Positions 17,978 to 27,670 of a stretch of 64,000 nucleotides of DNA are shown one piece after another. Under the pieces are notes generated by a model. That model did not search any database. It was not told the DNA's origin and was given only the letters and a program-made list of their open reading frames with translations. Source of the stretch: Phaeobacter sp. QD34_24 (GTDB lineage: Bacteria; Pseudomonadota; Alphaproteobacteria; Rhodobacterales; Rhodobacteraceae). The position numbers and the translations under genes were made by a program. Location of the stretch: contig NZ_JARCJD010000010.1 in NCBI RefSeq assembly GCF_028890115.1, forward strand, positions 62,001 through 126,000, in the 5' to 3' direction. Each line of letters begins with the position of its first letter. Within the stretch, counting starts at the first letter, position 1.

Positions 17978-19843
17978 ATGAAAACCACTCTACTGCGCGC
18001 CACCAGTGCGTTCGCGCTCCTGGTTGCACACCCCGCCCTGGCGGAGGACATCGTATATCTGGACGACATCATCGTCAGCGGCGGTCTGACCCCGATCGCG
18101 GAATCGGAATACGGGCGCTCGGCCAGTGTCATTACCGCAGCAGAGATCGAGGAGCGTGGCATTCTCACCGTGCAGGACGCCCTGCGTGCGGTCCCCGGCG
18201 TTTCGGTGAGTGGCGCGGGCGACAGCTTTACCCAGGTGCGCATTCGCGGCGGCGAGGGCAACAACACTTTGATTCTGATCGACGGTGTTCCGGCGGCTGC
18301 GGGCAACGACGAGTATTTTTTCTCGGGCCTGGAGACTGCCAATATCGAACGGATCGAGGTTTTGCGTGGTCCGCAATCGGCCTTTTACGGCTCCAGCGCC
18401 TCGTCCGGGGTTGTCAGTATCATCACCAAGAAGGGCGACATTGGCCAGGAGGTCTTTGGCAAGATCGAGGGTGGAGATGCCAATTCCGTGTCGGCGCGCT
18501 ACTCCACCCGGACGCAACGCGGCGGGCTGGCGCTTGGTCTCTCCTATCTTGATGACGAAGGCTATGACTTCTCCGGCAGTGGCGGCGAAAAGGATGGTAT
18601 CCGGCGCAAGACCATCAACCTGACCGGTGACTACCTGCTGACGGATGATCTGAAGTTGGGTTTCACCTTCCGCCACTCCGATGAGGATTACGACACGGAT
18701 ACGCAGAACTACGCTGCAACCACGGTGCAGCAATCGGTGACCGATGATCCCACCGGCACCGTCGACCGGTCCGAACGTTTGGGCAGTGTCTATGCGGAAT
18801 ACCTGATGATGGGGGGCCGCATGAAGCACCGGCTGACCTTTGAAAACAGCGATTTCGAAAGCACCCCCGGCGGCGGAGCCACCTCGCAGGCGGACCGCAA
18901 GACCGGGCGCTACCTGCTCAGCTATGCGCTGGACGGTGCCATGCTGGAGGATGCGGATCACATCGTGAACGTGATCGCGGAACATACGCGAAAACGCTCG
19001 AACACAAATGCAGGCTATCGGCCGGATCGCGATTCCTACGCCGTGGAGTATCGCGGATCCCTTGCAAACGGTCTGAATCTGCAAGCGGGCCTGCGCCGGG
19101 ACAACAACAGCACATTCGAGGACGACACCACCTGGAACATCAGCGGCGCCTATACCCTGGCCAACGGTGTGCGGTTGCATGGCTCTGCCGGGGAAGGCAG
19201 CGTCGATCCCTCGTTCTTTGAACTGTTCGGAAGCTCCTTTGGCACTTTTGGCAATCCCAACCTGACGCCTGAAAAGAACAGGAGCATCGATTTCGGGGTC
19301 GAAGTCCCCTTCCTTCAAGGGCGCGGTATTGTGGATGTCACGCTCTTTTCCGAAGAGCTGACCGACGAGATCGAATGGTATTTCGATGGGGCGCTTGGCT
19401 ATAGCACCTATCGCAACCGGGCGGAGAAATCGAAACGCGAAGGGGTGGAGATCTCGGCAATCCTGGAGGCCACTGACAGCCTGGATCTGCGCCTTGCCTA
19501 TACCTATCTGAACGCCTCAAACGCCAATGGATCGGTTGAGGTGCGCCGCCCGGAACACGAGCTGCTGCTGAGCGCACGCCAGGCGTTCCTGAACGGACGC
19601 GGCAGCGTGAATGCGGATCTGCGCTATGTGGCGGGCAACTATGATACGCAATCCTTCGGCACCTTTCCGGTGGTGCAGCTGCCCGATTACACGACCGTCG
19701 ATGTCGCCGCACGCTATGCCCTGTCGGATCGCGTGACCCTGACCGGGCGCGTGACCAACCTGTTCGACAAGGACTATTCCGATGTCTGGGGCTTCGCCAA
19801 GCGCGGACGCGCCTTCTACGTTGGCCTGGAATCGACCTTCTGA
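17978..19843 (+). CDS. btuB: TonB-dependent vitamin B12 outer-membrane receptor
   Basis: 621 residues with a signal peptide ending HPALAED. A TonB-box-like IIVSGG follows, then a plug domain (about 45-160) with ALRAVPGVSVSG, RIRGGEGNNTLILIDG and IERIEVLRGPQSAFYGS. The rest is a 22-strand barrel ending YVGLESTF. Its position behind a cobalamin riboswitch and before btuFCD and cbiZ assigns it to corrinoid uptake. The start at 17978 has GAAGGA upstream; the frame open to 17939 lacks the signal sequence. Confidence 0.92.
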   Translation: MKTTLLRATSAFALLVAHPALAEDIVYLDDIIVSGGLTPIAESEYGRSASVITAAEIEERGILTVQDALRAVPGVSVSGAGDSFTQVRIRGGEGNNTLILIDGVPAAAGNDEYFFSGLETANIERIEVLRGPQSAFYGSSASSGVVSIITKKGDIGQEVFGKIEGGDANSVSARYSTRTQRGGLALGLSYLDDEGYDFSGSGGEKDGIRRKTINLTGDYLLTDDLKLGFTFRHSDEDYDTDTQNYAATTVQQSVTDDPTGTVDRSERLGSVYAEYLMMGGRMKHRLTFENSDFESTPGGGATSQADRKTGRYLLSYALDGAMLEDADHIVNVIAEHTRKRSNTNAGYRPDRDSYAVEYRGSLANGLNLQAGLRRDNNSTFEDDTTWNISGAYTLANGVRLHGSAGEGSVDPSFFELFGSSFGTFGNPNLTPEKNRSIDFGVEVPFLQGRGIVDVTLFSEELTDEIEWYFDGALGYSTYRNRAEKSKREGVEISAILEATDSLDLRLAYTYLNASNANGSVEVRRPEHELLLSARQAFLNGRGSVNADLRYVAGNYDTQSFGTFPVVQLPDYTTVDVAARYALSDRVTLTGRVTNLFDKDYSDVWGFAKRGRAFYVGLESTF

Positions 19844-19844
19844 G

Positions 19845-20702
19845 GTGCGCCGCGCTTTCTGGATAGCTTTTGCAGCGGCCCTGTCTTTGTGCGGGGCCGC
19901 TGTCGGGAAGGAGAGGCCGGTGCCACCTGCGCCGCCCGCCCGTGTGGTGTCGATGAACCTCTGCACCGATCAGCTGTCGATGTTGCTTGCGGGCGCGGAT
20001 CAATTGGTGTCGGTCTCCTTTCTGGCGCGGGATCCACGCAGTTCGGCGATGAGCGAGGAGGCCGAGAGCTACATCATCAACCACGGGCGCGCGGAAGAGA
20101 TCTACTTGCTTAAGCCCGACCTGGTGATTGCCAGCGCCCATAGTCGGCAAGCCACGGTCTCTATGCTGCGCCGGTTGGATATTCCGGTGGCTGTGGTGGA
20201 ACCGGCGCGCTCCCTCGAAGAGGTCAGCGAGCGGATTGCCGAGGTCGGCGCCCTGCTGGGCCGCGAGGGGGCGGCGCAGGCGATGATCAGCCAGTATGAG
20301 CGCGACCTGGAGATCTTGCGTGCAACCGGCACCCGCAGCGTTCGAGGCGTTCTTTATGCAGCGCAGGGATGGACCGCTGGTGATGCAACGCTTGCAGGCC
20401 AGATCCTTCGGGCGGCCGGTCTGCAGAACGTGGCGGATGAGTTGGGCTATGACTATGGCGGCGCCCTGCCGTTGGAGCAGCTGGTCATGGTGGCCCCCGA
20501 TATGATCGTGCCCTCCACCCCCTATGCCGGACATTCCCGCGCTGAGGAAATCCTGCTACACCCCGTGATCGACGCCTATCGTCACGGCGGCGCAAGTGCC
20601 GCCATGCGCGACGCCGACTGGGTTTGCGGAACGCCGCATGTGCTGCGCGCGGTGGCGCGTCTGAGCGACGATCGCAAACGGTTCGAAACGGGAGACAAGT
20701 GA
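19845..20702 (+). CDS. btuF: periplasmic cobalamin-binding protein BtuF
   Basis: 285 residues from a GTG start one base after the btuB stop. A signal peptide (AFWIAFAAALSLCGAAVG) precedes RVVSMNLCTDQLSMLLAG, typical of class III (BtuF/FhuD) binding proteins. LLKPDLVIAS and a long helix linking two lobes follow. It delivers corrinoid to BtuCD. The ATG alternative at 19782 lies inside btuB and would displace the signal peptide from the N-terminus. Its stop overlaps the btuC start. Confidence 0.88.
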   Translation: MRRAFWIAFAAALSLCGAAVGKERPVPPAPPARVVSMNLCTDQLSMLLAGADQLVSVSFLARDPRSSAMSEEAESYIINHGRAEEIYLLKPDLVIASAHSRQATVSMLRRLDIPVAVVEPARSLEEVSERIAEVGALLGREGAAQAMISQYERDLEILRATGTRSVRGVLYAAQGWTAGDATLAGQILRAAGLQNVADELGYDYGGALPLEQLVMVAPDMIVPSTPYAGHSRAEEILLHPVIDAYRHGGASAAMRDADWVCGTPHVLRAVARLSDDRKRFETGDK

Positions 20703-21682
20703 TGCGCCTGGAACTGGGCCTGCTGGGCGTGATGCTTGGGCTTTTTGCGCTTTCGCTCACGGTGGGGCCCGCCGATGTGACCGCCATCGACAGCCTGCGG
20801 GCACTGTTTGATGACAGCTATGGCCCGCTGACGCTGGTGATGCAGGAGATCCGCCTGCCGCGTGCCCTTCTGGCGATCATCATAGGGGCGGGGCTGGGGC
20901 TGGCCGGGGCGGCTATGCAGGGCTATCTGCGCAACCCCTTGGCGGAACCGGGGCTGATCGGGGTCTCCGGCTCGGCGGCGCTGGGGGCGGTGCTGGCGCT
21001 GGCAACCGGGTTTGCCGCCAGCCTGTCGCTGGGCCTGCCGATTGCGGCCCTGGCAGGCGCCTTGGTTGGCGTGTTCCTGGTGATGACATTGGCCGGGCCG
21101 CGTGGCGGATCGCTGACCCTGATCCTCGCGGGCATTGCGATTTCGGCGCTGGCGGCGGCTTTGACGTCCCTGGTGCTCAACCTGTCATCCAATCCCTTTG
21201 CCGCCAATGAGATCGTGTTCTGGATGATGGGATCCCTGTCGGATCGCTCGATGGTGCATGTCTGGCTGTGCCTGCCCTTTGTCCTGATCGGGGCTGCGGC
21301 CCTTGCGGTCACCGCGCGGGGGCTGGATGCGCTGACCCTGGGGGAGGACGCCGCTCAGACCATGGGGATAGACCTTGGCCGCCTGCGGCTGCTAGTGGTC
21401 TTTGGCACCGCGGCGATTGTTGGCGGATCAACGGCCGTGGCCGGGGCCATCGGCTTTGTCGGGCTGGTGGTGCCGCATATCCTGCGCCCGCTGGTGGGGG
21501 CGCGCCCGTCGCGGCTGTTGTGGAGCTCGGCTATTGGCGGGGCGATCATGGTGCAGCTGGCGGATATCACCGTGCGTCTAATCCTGCCCGAACGCGATCT
21601 GAAGCTGGGGGTGGTCACTGCCATCGTCGGCGCACCCTTGTTCCTGCACCTGATCTACAAGACCCGGAAGGAACTGCCATGA
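20702..21682 (+). CDS. btuC: cobalamin ABC transporter permease BtuC
   Basis: 326 residues with about ten hydrophobic helices of the FecCD/BtuC type. Signature segments include QGYLRNPLAEPGLIGVSGSA and GFVGLVVPHILRPLVGA, which contains the coupling-helix region. The ATG at 20702 overlaps the btuF stop (TGATG), and its own stop overlaps the btuD start (ATGA). Translational coupling is therefore likely. Confidence 0.93.
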   Translation: MRLELGLLGVMLGLFALSLTVGPADVTAIDSLRALFDDSYGPLTLVMQEIRLPRALLAIIIGAGLGLAGAAMQGYLRNPLAEPGLIGVSGSAALGAVLALATGFAASLSLGLPIAALAGALVGVFLVMTLAGPRGGSLTLILAGIAISALAAALTSLVLNLSSNPFAANEIVFWMMGSLSDRSMVHVWLCLPFVLIGAAALAVTARGLDALTLGEDAAQTMGIDLGRLRLLVVFGTAAIVGGSTAVAGAIGFVGLVVPHILRPLVGARPSRLLWSSAIGGAIMVQLADITVRLILPERDLKLGVVTAIVGAPLFLHLIYKTRKELP

Positions 21683-22437
21683 GCCTTCTTTCCGTAACAG
21701 ACATGAGCGTGACCCTGCGCCAGCGCGAGGTGTTTAAGGGCCTCTCCTTTGACGTGGAGCCGGGTGAGGTGATTGGCCTGATCGGTGCGAATGGGGCAGG
21801 CAAAACCACCCTGATGCGGGCCTGCCTCGGGCTGTTGCCCCATACGGGCCGCAGTTCGCTGGCCGAACTTGGCGCAGGCGCGCGGGCCCGCGCGGTGGCC
21901 TGGATGCCGCAGGCGCGGGAAATCGCCTGGCCGATCTCTGTCGAACGCCTGGTGGCGCTGGGCCGTTTGCCGCATCTGGCGATGGGGCAGAAGATGCCGC
22001 CGCAGGATCAGGCCCATGTGGATGCAGCCATCGCTCGGCTGGATCTCGACGCCTTTCGCGAACGCGCCGCCTCGCGCCTGTCCGGTGGCGAGCAGGCCCG
22101 CGCCCTGATTGCCCGGGCCCTGGCGCAGGACACGCCGCTCCTGATGGCGGACGAGCCGATTGCGGGCCTCGATCCCGCGCATCAGATCGCGACCATGAAG
22201 GTCTTTGGCGACCTGGCGGCAGAGGGGCGGTCGGTGATGGTCTCGCTCCACGATCTGGGCCTTGCGGCGCGTCACTGTTCGCGGGTGATGCTCTTGGCAA
22301 AAGGCAGGCTTCTGGCGGACGGGGCGCCGCGGGATGTGCTGACCCCGCCGCTGATGGCAGAGGCCTTCGGGATCTCTGTCTGGCACCAGGATACCGATCA
22401 GGGACCGGTGTTTCAGGCCATGGAGGTGGTGTCTTGA
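21679..22437 (+). CDS. btuD: cobalamin ABC transporter ATPase BtuD
   Basis: 252 residues. Walker A is GANGAGKTT, the signature is LSGGEQARAL, and Walker B is PLLMADEPIAGLD, with a downstream switch His in VSLHDLGLA. It powers BtuC. Its start overlaps the btuC stop. A much longer frame in the same register runs back through btuC but is not the gene. It overlaps cbiZ by four bases. Confidence 0.92.
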   Translation: MSLLSVTDMSVTLRQREVFKGLSFDVEPGEVIGLIGANGAGKTTLMRACLGLLPHTGRSSLAELGAGARARAVAWMPQAREIAWPISVERLVALGRLPHLAMGQKMPPQDQAHVDAAIARLDLDAFRERAASRLSGGEQARALIARALAQDTPLLMADEPIAGLDPAHQIATMKVFGDLAAEGRSVMVSLHDLGLAARHCSRVMLLAKGRLLADGAPRDVLTPPLMAEAFGISVWHQDTDQGPVFQAMEVVS

Positions 22438-23096
22438 GCGCGGTCCAGCTGGATGCGCCCTGGCTGAGTTTCGATCTTGGCGCCGAGATGCAGGTGCTGA
22501 GCTGGTCGATCAATGCACCGGGATTGACCCGCGCATCGCGGATCCTTTGGCGGGAGGTTCACAACAGCGACCTGCCGCCTGACCTGGATGTGGGGGAATG
22601 GGTCGACCGGGAGCTGGCCGCAAAAGGGGCGGCGCAGACCGTGCTCATGCTGACCTCGCGGGATGTGCGCCGTTTCGAACATCGGCGTCGGCAAGTGGGC
22701 GCGGTGACGGTAGAGGCCCTGGCCACGGTGGGCCTGGCCAATGCCGAACGGGTCGGCAGCCGGGTGGATTACGCGGGACGGGACTGGGGCACCATCAATA
22801 TCGGCGTTCGCATTGATCAAGGGCTGACCCAGGCGGGCCTCTTGGAAGCCATGAGCATTGCCGTGCAGGCGCGCACCGCCGCAGTCATGGACGCGCGGGT
22901 GCAATTGCCCACGGGGATAGCGACCGGCACGGGCACCGATTGCGTGGCGATCGCCGCGCCCGAGGGCAGCGCCATGTATTCCGGTCTTCATACTGAGCTG
23001 GGCGAGGCTATCGGAGGTGCCGTCTATGATGCGGTTCTTGCCGGTGCCCAGGTCTGGATCCGCGAAAACCAGCACAGGCTGCTGGGCAGGGCGTGA
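22434..23096 (+). CDS. cbiZ: adenosylcobinamide amidohydrolase CbiZ
   Basis: 220 residues from a TTG start that overlaps the btuD stop (TTGA). CbiZ removes the side chain of (pseudo)cobalamin or adenosylcobinamide to give adenosylcobyric acid, which can be rebuilt into the cell's own B12. Matching family segments are VLMLTSRDVRRF, GLANAERVG, INIGVRIDQGL and ATGTGTDCVAIA. Placement after btuFCD means imported foreign corrinoids can be remodelled. Confidence 0.88.
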   Translation: MSAVQLDAPWLSFDLGAEMQVLSWSINAPGLTRASRILWREVHNSDLPPDLDVGEWVDRELAAKGAAQTVLMLTSRDVRRFEHRRRQVGAVTVEALATVGLANAERVGSRVDYAGRDWGTINIGVRIDQGLTQAGLLEAMSIAVQARTAAVMDARVQLPTGIATGTGTDCVAIAAPEGSAMYSGLHTELGEAIGGAVYDAVLAGAQVWIRENQHRLLGRA

Positions 23097-23117
23097 TCCC
23101 CTTGGCTCAGGCCTGGG

Positions 23118-24035
23118 TCAGCTCCCGGCGCGCCATTTTTCAAGGATGTGGCGGCTGGTCATCAGGTCGAGATGGGCGCCGCCGCCGTTCTTGAACAGGG
23201 TGATGGCGGCTGGATCATAGGCGGGGAAGGCGTCCAGCTTGTAGAAATCCGCCAGCACATCGCCGCGCTGGATGATGCCCTCGGCCAGCGGGATCTTGAA
23301 TTCGCCGATGTGATCCAGCGTGGTGTCGAAACTGTCGCAGTAAAGGCGGGCACGGCACAGCGCCTCGTCATCGGTTTCGCGCATGTCGGGGCGGTAGGCG
23401 CCAATGAGGTTCAGGTGCTGGCCGGGCTTGAGCCAGGCGCCCTTGACCACCGGGGTCGAGGACATGGTGGAGGTCACGATGATATCGGCCGACCGGACCG
23501 CGCGCTCCAGATCGTGGGCGACTTCGATCTGCGGGTAGGGGACCTTCATGTCCTCTGCCTTGGACTGGGTGCGGTTCCAGACCCGGATCTGGGCGCTGGG
23601 GTAGGCGGCGCCGAAGGCCTCGACCAGGGATCCGGCAACCGTTCCGGCGCCCACGATCAGGATGTCGCGACTGTCCGGGTTCGCGAGCCGCATGGCACCA
23701 AGCAGGCTGTCGCCCGCCGTCTTCCACTTGGTCACCAGATGGAAATCCACCAGCGCATCCAGGGTGCCGTCCTGGTCGGAGTACAGACAGACCCCGCCGT
23801 TGACCATCGGCTTGCCCGCCTCTGGGTTGCCCGGAAAGATCGTTGCGGTTTTCACGGCCAGCCCCAAGCCATCAATCCAGGCCGAACGGCTGAGCAGCGT
23901 GTCGGGATCGCGGTAGAGGAAGGTATCGCCGATCTCGGCCTTGGGCAGGTCATGCCCCTTGGCCAGCGCTTCGGTGAAGTCGATCCAGTCCAGCAGGGCC
24001 TCGCCTTCGGCAAATCCGATGGATGGGATGGTCAT
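23118..24035 (-). CDS. ornithine cyclodeaminase/mu-crystallin family protein
   Basis: 305 residues. The Rossmann segment ILIVGAGTVAGSLVEAFGAA binds NAD(P). The catalytic-domain features DALVDFHLVTKWKTAG and VNGGVCLYS are typical of the family, which includes ornithine cyclodeaminase, alanine dehydrogenase and ketimine reductases. The exact substrate is not readable. The start at 24035 has AAGGAGG and overlaps the stop of the HAD gene upstream (ATGA), so the two are co-translated. Confidence 0.82.
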   Translation of the reverse strand: MTIPSIGFAEGEALLDWIDFTEALAKGHDLPKAEIGDTFLYRDPDTLLSRSAWIDGLGLAVKTATIFPGNPEAGKPMVNGGVCLYSDQDGTLDALVDFHLVTKWKTAGDSLLGAMRLANPDSRDILIVGAGTVAGSLVEAFGAAYPSAQIRVWNRTQSKAEDMKVPYPQIEVAHDLERAVRSADIIVTSTMSSTPVVKGAWLKPGQHLNLIGAYRPDMRETDDEALCRARLYCDSFDTTLDHIGEFKIPLAEGIIQRGDVLADFYKLDAFPAYDPAAITLFKNGGGAHLDLMTSRHILEKWRAGS

Positions 24036-24652
24036 GCGGCCTCCTTGGGCGTCAACAGCCCCTCTGCCACCAGGCGCTTGGCCCAGGTTTCGGGTGTGGT
24101 GAAAAGATGGGTGTGCCAACCGCGGTGGGCGGCGGCTTCGATGTTTTCCGGGCGATCGTCGGTGAACAGCAGCCGATCCGGTGCCACGCCGGTGTCGCGC
24201 TCCAGATGATCGTAGATCGCAGGCTCGGGCTTGATGGTGCGCAAATGTCCCGACACGAAGGCACGGTCGAATTCATCGAAGAAGGGATAGGTCTTGCGAG
24301 CAACCTCGAAGGTGCCGATGCCGAAATTCGTCAGGGCAAAGACAGGGGTGCCCCGCGCCTGCAGGGCACGCATCAGCCGCACCGAATGGGGGATCTCCGG
24401 AGAGGCCATCTTGATCCAGCTGTCGTGCCAGTGGCGGATCTCCTCGGCCCAGTCCGGGTGGCGCTCGGCCAAGGCATAGACCGAGGCGCGGAAATCATCG
24501 CCGCGATCCACGCCCAGGTTCATCTCGTGAAGATCCACCTCCGCGAACAGCTGCTTGCGTCGTTCCGGGCCAAGGCGGGTGTCGAAAAAGCCTTCGGGGT
24601 TCCATTCGATCAGCACGCGGCCAATGTCGAATACGACGGCGTCGATGGGCAT
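24032..24652 (-). CDS. HAD family phosphatase (YihX-like, HAD-IA)
   Basis: 206 residues. Motif I is AVVFDIGRVLIEW, where the usual second Asp is Gly as in YihX-type enzymes. Motif II is FALTNFG. Motif III is IKPEPAIY, and motif IV is LLFTDDRPENIEAA. It likely removes phosphate from a small sugar or nucleotide; the substrate is unknown. It is coupled to the downstream cyclodeaminase-like gene by a four-base overlap. Confidence 0.85.
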   Translation of the reverse strand: MPIDAVVFDIGRVLIEWNPEGFFDTRLGPERRKQLFAEVDLHEMNLGVDRGDDFRASVYALAERHPDWAEEIRHWHDSWIKMASPEIPHSVRLMRALQARGTPVFALTNFGIGTFEVARKTYPFFDEFDRAFVSGHLRTIKPEPAIYDHLERDTGVAPDRLLFTDDRPENIEAAAHRGWHTHLFTTPETWAKRLVAEGLLTPKEAA

Positions 24653-24678
24653 CTTGTCGGTCCCTGTCCTGTCTTCGT

Positions 24679-25641
24679 TCACCCGGCCGAGCGGGGGCGC
24701 GGGCGGGGCACCGGGCGGCTGCGCCGGGTTTCCCGCCAGACTGAAACAAGGCCTGCGCCAATGATCAAGGCCGAACCGGCCCAGACCGGCACATCGGGCC
24801 ATTCATCGAAGACAAGAACGCCCCAAAGCACCGCCATGGGCATGGCGACATATTCAAAGGGCGCGGCCAGACCCGCCTCGTTCAGCCGATAGGCCTGGCT
24901 GACCAGGTAGCCGCCGATGGATCCGGCAAGGCCGACGCCGACGAACAGCCCCCAATCCTGCGGCGCGGGCCAGACCCAGGCGCGCAGGATGTAGTCAACG
25001 GCTGCGCTGTCACCACTGGCAAAGCGCCCGTCGCCGGTGGTGAGGCCGACCAGCGCGCTGACCACCAGAAAGCCAAGCGTGGGATAGAAGGACAGGGTGG
25101 AAGCCTTCTCGGCGCCGCCTGCCCGCCGGGTCAGCACATGCAGCGTGGCATAACCGCAGGCCCCCAGAAAGGGCAGGATCGCGGCGGCCTGAAAACTGCC
25201 GGGGCCAGGGCGCATGATGATCAGAACTCCCAGGAACCCCGCCGCCACCGCGCCCCAGCGCCAGGGGCCGACGCGTTCCTTCAGCACCACCACCGACAGG
25301 GCGGTGACGATCAGCGGCGTGGCAAAGGCGATGGCGACCGCCTCGGCAATCGGCATGATGGCAAGGCCGGTGAAAAAGCAGATATTGGCAAAGAGCACCG
25401 CGCAGCAGCGCATCAGATGCAGTTTCGGCTGCCGCGTGCGCAGGATGTGAAAGCCGCCCTCCAGCGGGATGATCACAGCGCCCAGCACCACGAGGGCAAC
25501 GATCGAGCGCACCATGACCACCTGATACAGCGGGTAATCGCCGGACAGGAACTTGAAGATCACGTCGATGACGGAGAAACAGACGGCAGACCCCGCAGCG
25601 GCCATCAGCCCCAGAACACTGACTTTGATTTCCTGGCTCAT
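24679..25641 (-). CDS. EamA/DMT family transporter
   Basis: 320 residues with ten hydrophobic helices in two EamA repeats, each with alternating short loops. ALVVLGAVIIPLEGG and VGPWRWGAVAAGFLGVLII are typical. The basic tail (ETRRSRPVPRPRPRSAG) is cytoplasmic. The start was set at 25641 (ATG, AAGAGG upstream); a GTG six bases earlier is possible. It sits 26 bases ahead of the HAD gene, so the three genes may form one unit. The substrate is unknown. Confidence 0.85.
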   Translation of the reverse strand: MSQEIKVSVLGLMAAAGSAVCFSVIDVIFKFLSGDYPLYQVVMVRSIVALVVLGAVIIPLEGGFHILRTRQPKLHLMRCCAVLFANICFFTGLAIMPIAEAVAIAFATPLIVTALSVVVLKERVGPWRWGAVAAGFLGVLIIMRPGPGSFQAAAILPFLGACGYATLHVLTRRAGGAEKASTLSFYPTLGFLVVSALVGLTTGDGRFASGDSAAVDYILRAWVWPAPQDWGLFVGVGLAGSIGGYLVSQAYRLNEAGLAAPFEYVAMPMAVLWGVLVFDEWPDVPVWAGSALIIGAGLVSVWRETRRSRPVPRPRPRSAG

Positions 25642-25733
25642 GGGCACCTCTTCACGCTTGCCCGATCAGTGACGTAGTTGCTCCGCTTTCGCAAGGCTCG
25701 GAGTGAGACAGAACTGCCCGAAGCGGATTGCGC

Positions 25734-26189
25734 TCAGGCCCGCTTTGCTGCCCTGATTTCCCGCTCCAGTGCATCCAGAAACCGCGAGCGGTCCGCCTTG
25801 GTGAAGCCCTTGCCGCTGCCACCTGCGCCAAGCGGGTTGGCGGCGCGCAGGTCGGCCATGAGGTCGCGCATGGCCAGTTGCTGGCCGATATTGGCCTCGG
25901 TGAAGCGTTCGCCATTGTGGCGCAGCACGCGGGCGCCCGCTTCGATGCATTTCGCGGCCAGCGGGATGTCGCCTGTCACCACCACATCGCCGACGCCGCA
26001 GCGCTCGGCGATCCACATATCCGCCACATCGGCCCCTTCGGAGACGATCACGGTTTCCACCAGCGGGTTCTGAGAGGGGCGCAGGCCGCCGTTCGAGACC
26101 ACGAACATCTTGATCCCATGCCGGGTGGCGACCCGCTCGGCCTCGGCTTTGACCGGGCAGGCATCGGCATCGATGTAGAGCGCGCTCAC
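25734..26189 (-). CDS. YaiI/YqxD family protein (DUF188)
   Basis: 151 residues. [18 protein letters not shown] and [20 protein letters not shown] are the family marks, with Asp residues in a PIN-like nuclease arrangement. [20 protein letters not shown] near the end is also conserved. The biological role is not established. It overlaps the stop of sthA by four bases and is probably co-translated with it. Confidence 0.88.
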   Translation of the reverse strand: MSALYIDADACPVKAEAERVATRHGIKMFVVSNGGLRPSQNPLVETVIVSEGADVADMWIAERCGVGDVVVTGDIPLAAKCIEAGARVLRHNGERFTEANIGQQLAMRDLMADLRAANPLGAGGSGKGFTKADRSRFLDALEREIRAAKRA

Positions 26190-27649
26190 TTCGCCGCCTT
26201 TTTCGTGTCAGGTTTTCGCGCCTTCTTTGCCGGGTGTTTCACCTTGAACTCTTCCGGAATTGGCATCCGGTTGAAGGCATCGAGACCTGCGATCTTATAG
26301 GCTTCGGCCAGGGTCGGGTAGTTGAAGGTGTTTTGCACGAAGTATTCCACCGTGCCTTTGAGGTTCAGCACCGCCTGTGCAATGTGAATGAGCTCGGTGG
26401 CGCCTTCGCCGACGATCTGCACGCCCAGCACCCGGCGGGTCTTGAGCGAGAACAGCATCTTCAGCATACCATGTTCCAGCCCCATGATGTGGCCGCGCGA
26501 GGTTTCGCGGAAGCGGGCGATGCCCACCTCGTAAGGTACGCCGCGTTCCTGCAGCTCCTCTTCGGACATGCCGCAGGTGGAGATTTCCGGAACCGAATAG
26601 ATGCCATAGGGGAACCAGGGGCTTTCGGGCACGGTTGGTGTTTCCAGCGCGTGACAAGCGGCGACACGGCCCTGTTGCAGGGATGTGGAGGCTAGCGAGG
26701 GGTGCCCGATCACATCGCCGGTGGCATAGACGTGCGGCACGGCGGTTTGATAGGTCTTGCGCTCGACGCTGATGCGGCCGCGGTGATCGGTCTCAAGGCC
26801 CACGGCCTTGAGGTTCAGGCTGTCGGTATTGCCCATGCGCCCGGCGGCGAACAGCAGCATTTCCCCGCGCACGTGGCGGCCATTGGCCATGCTGACCTCG
26901 ATATGGCTGCCTTCATCCTCGATCTTTTCAATGGCCGAACCCAGCCGCAGATCGACGCCGTTTTCGCGGATCTGGTGGGTGAAATCCTGGATGATGGTGC
27001 GGTCGATGAAATCGAGGAAGGTTTCGCGCGGCTCGATCAGGGTGACGCGCACATCCAGCGCCGAGAACATGGTGGCATATTCCACGCCGATCACACCGGC
27101 GCCCACCACGATCAGCGAGCGCGGGATTTCTTCCATTTCCAGGAATTCATCGCCATCCACCACGGTCTTGCCGTTGAAGGGCACGTCATCCGGGCGATAG
27201 GTGCGGGTGCCGGTGGCGATCAGGAATTTCTCGGCCGTCACGCGGGTGGTATCGCCCGCCTCGGTTGCGACCTCGACCTCGTTCGGGCCGGTGAAGCGCG
27301 CCAGCCCCGCCAGCCACTCCACGTGGTTGCGGTTGAACTGATGCTCCAGCACGTCGACCTCGTGATCCAGGGTCATATGCAGGCGCGCCTTCAGATCCTC
27401 GGCATCGATCTGGTCCTTCACCCGGTAGGCGCGGCCATAGAAACTGCGCTCGCGCCAGCCGGTGAGGTTCAGCACGGTTTCCCGCAGGGTTTTCGAGGGC
27501 ACCGTGCCGGTATGCACCGAAACGCCGCCCAGCCGGTCCTTGCGGTCGATCACCAGCACGCGGCGCTTGAGCTTTCCGGCCTGGATGGCGGCGGTGCGCC
27601 CCGAGGGGCCGGATCCGATGATAACGAGGTCGTAATCGTACTGGCTCAT
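26186..27649 (-). CDS. sthA: Si-specific (soluble) NAD(P)+ transhydrogenase
   Basis: 487 residues. This flavoprotein balances NADPH and NADH. The FAD-binding segment is [19 protein letters not shown]. Where dihydrolipoamide dehydrogenase has its redox disulphide this protein reads [13 protein letters not shown], with no cysteine pair. That absence is the mark of Sth[15 protein letters not shown] is the NAD site, followed by the dimerisation domain. The Lys/Ala-rich tail ([16 protein letters not shown]) is an addition to the E. coli form. Confidence 0.9.
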   Translation of the reverse strand: MSQYDYDLVIIGSGPSGRTAAIQAGKLKRRVLVIDRKDRLGGVSVHTGTVPSKTLRETVLNLTGWRERSFYGRAYRVKDQIDAEDLKARLHMTLDHEVDVLEHQFNRNHVEWLAGLARFTGPNEVEVATEAGDTTRVTAEKFLIATGTRTYRPDDVPFNGKTVVDGDEFLEMEEIPRSLIVVGAGVIGVEYATMFSALDVRVTLIEPRETFLDFIDRTIIQDFTHQIRENGVDLRLGSAIEKIEDEGSHIEVSMANGRHVRGEMLLFAAGRMGNTDSLNLKAVGLETDHRGRISVERKTYQTAVPHVYATGDVIGHPSLASTSLQQGRVAACHALETPTVPESPWFPYGIYSVPEISTCGMSEEELQERGVPYEVGIARFRETSRGHIMGLEHGMLKMLFSLKTRRVLGVQIVGEGATELIHIAQAVLNLKGTVEYFVQNTFNYPTLAEAYKIAGLDAFNRMPIPEEFKVKHPAKKARKPDTKKAAK

Positions 27650-27670
27650 GGTGGTTTGGTCCTTTCGGGA

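Noticed and set aside
26186-27649. Dihydrolipoamide dehydrogenase or mercuric reductase
   Set aside because: The redox-active cysteine pair is missing ([13 protein letters not shown]), which is typical of SthA.
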